Source of the DNA: CBFGRU01 sp965651255
Lineage (GTDB): Bacteria; Planctomycetota; Phycisphaerae; Phycisphaerales; SM1A02
DNA: 13,940 nt
NCBI GenBank assembly: GCA_965651255.1
Contig: CBFGRU010000056.1
Coordinates: 1-13,940 of the forward strand
Direction of reading: 5' to 3'
Shown here: positions 13,293 through 13,940 of the stretch, piece after piece
Numbering within the stretch: the first letter of the stretch is position 1
How the letters are laid out: each line of letters begins with the position of its first letter
Made by a program: the position numbers and the translations under genes
The notes under the pieces: generated by a model
Database searches by the model: none
Seen by the model: only the letters and a program-made list of their open reading frames with translations
Told to the model about the DNA's origin: nothing

Positions 13293-13829
13293 TTAGCCGC
13301 GACGCCGACGCCGAGTTCCAGCGAATCCTGCGAGTGCCAGCAATGCCATGGCACCAGGAGCGGGAACGGCCTTGATCACAAACAGTGCATTGTGGTAAAT
13401 GCCATCGGGCATGGTCGCGTCATTGAAGCTCTCGTAGAAACGGAACTCCCAGTCACCCGCGACGAGTTCGCCATCGAAATCGAGTGTGCTGCCACCCGCG
13501 ACGAACACACCTGAGCTGTTCCCCCAGCCGGCACCGCTGCCGCTGAAGGTAAAGGTCGTACCGGTCGGCGACGTGATGTCGATCCGAGCTTCCGAACCCC
13601 ACGAAGGCGAGAACGCTTCAAACGACAGAACCCAGGCAAAACCCACGACGGTCAAGCCCTGGCCACCATCATCAACGTTCACCGTCACAACGGTGTTGGC
13701 ACCATCGCCGAAGAGACCATCGCTGGTCGCCCCGCTGAGGTCGATCGGTTGGCTGAATACACCAGCGGATGCGGGCAAGGTCGCCAAGCCGGCCATCGCT
13801 GCTACAACTGCAAGTGTTCTGGTCTTCAT
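13293..13829 (-). CDS. Secreted PEP-CTERM-like protein, paralogue 2
   Basis: 178 residues from ATG 13827-13829, picked over the adjacent ATG (13832) because it gives 6 bases to GGAG and aligns with the neighbour's MKTR start. The signal peptide is MKTRTLAVVAAMAGLATLPASA. The beta-rich mature domain shares the blocks DGLxGD, NxDDGGQG, RIDITSP, FTFSG, GWGN and AGDWEFRFYESF with paralogue 1. The tail is VPAPGAMALLALAGFAG followed by five Arg and Gly, a more canonical PEP-CTERM-like end than in the neighbour. Same strand, 196 bases upstream of paralogue 1, with a hairpin in between, so the copies may be expressed separately. No known function; a surface or extracellular matrix role is inference from the tail. 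Confidence 0.87.
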   Translation of the reverse strand: MKTRTLAVVAAMAGLATLPASAGVFSQPIDLSGATSDGLFGDGANTVVTVNVDDGGQGLTVVGFAWVLSFEAFSPSWGSEARIDITSPTGTTFTFSGSGAGWGNSSGVFVAGGSTLDFDGELVAGDWEFRFYESFNDATMPDGIYHNALFVIKAVPAPGAMALLALAGFAGTRRRRRG

Positions 13830-13940
13830 CATTCTCTCCCCAAACTGGCCATTCATTCGGCCAATCTGTTCTCCATGCGAGTGCACTTAGCCCTCACGTC
13901 CAGTCAATCCACTCCAAGCTCCTCCAGATTGGAACGATGA

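Overview
The window looks like a piece of a chromosome from a planctomycete, most likely class Phycisphaerae. The basis is two secreted proteins ending in VPAPG, a hydrophobic stretch and an Arg cluster (a PEP-CTERM-like tail), a CRYDL...CPECG ribbon in a membrane protein, an RsbW-like kinase joined to PilZ, and lineage-flavoured versions of a GH10-fold protein and FolD. This assignment is inference; there is no rRNA in the window. I see no mobile element, CRISPR array, tRNA or phage gene.

Layout. At 1-146 the glycine-rich end of a plus-strand RNA-binding protein runs into an intrinsic terminator (188-215). From about 7706 down to 247 all genes are on the minus strand. In order of transcription they are: a GH10-fold protein without the usual catalytic glutamates; a membrane-anchored ComEA-type helix-hairpin-helix protein that overlaps it; a membrane protein with a ribbon and HEAT-like helices; an EamA/DMT transporter; an RsbW-type kinase fused to PilZ; then a two-domain LEA14/WHy lipoprotein, a DUF2959 lipoprotein and a Pmp3/YqaE-type mini membrane protein. 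The last three form an apparent envelope-stress cluster.

From 7891 the window turns to core metabolism. purC (plus) and folD (minus) converge, and both belong to the purine/one-carbon network. A tight plus-strand operon follows, dat-coaX-MnmE-like GTPase, with two ATGA overlaps. It makes D-amino acids (peptidoglycan precursors), starts CoA synthesis, and encodes a shortened MnmE relative. The right end holds two tandem minus-strand paralogues of exactly 178 residues each, secreted and PEP-CTERM-like, separated by a strong hairpin.

The main points of interest are the kinase-PilZ fusion (a possible direct c-di-GMP input to partner switching), a FolD in which all three classical catalytic side chains are replaced (Lys to Gln, Gln to His, Asp to Glu), a short MnmE-like GTPase without the C-terminal cysteine motif, a CoaX with Asn for the first motif Asp, and matching leaderless-type promoters on purC and folD. 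I do not see a complete new defence or mobile system; the unusual items are variant enzymes and domain combinations.
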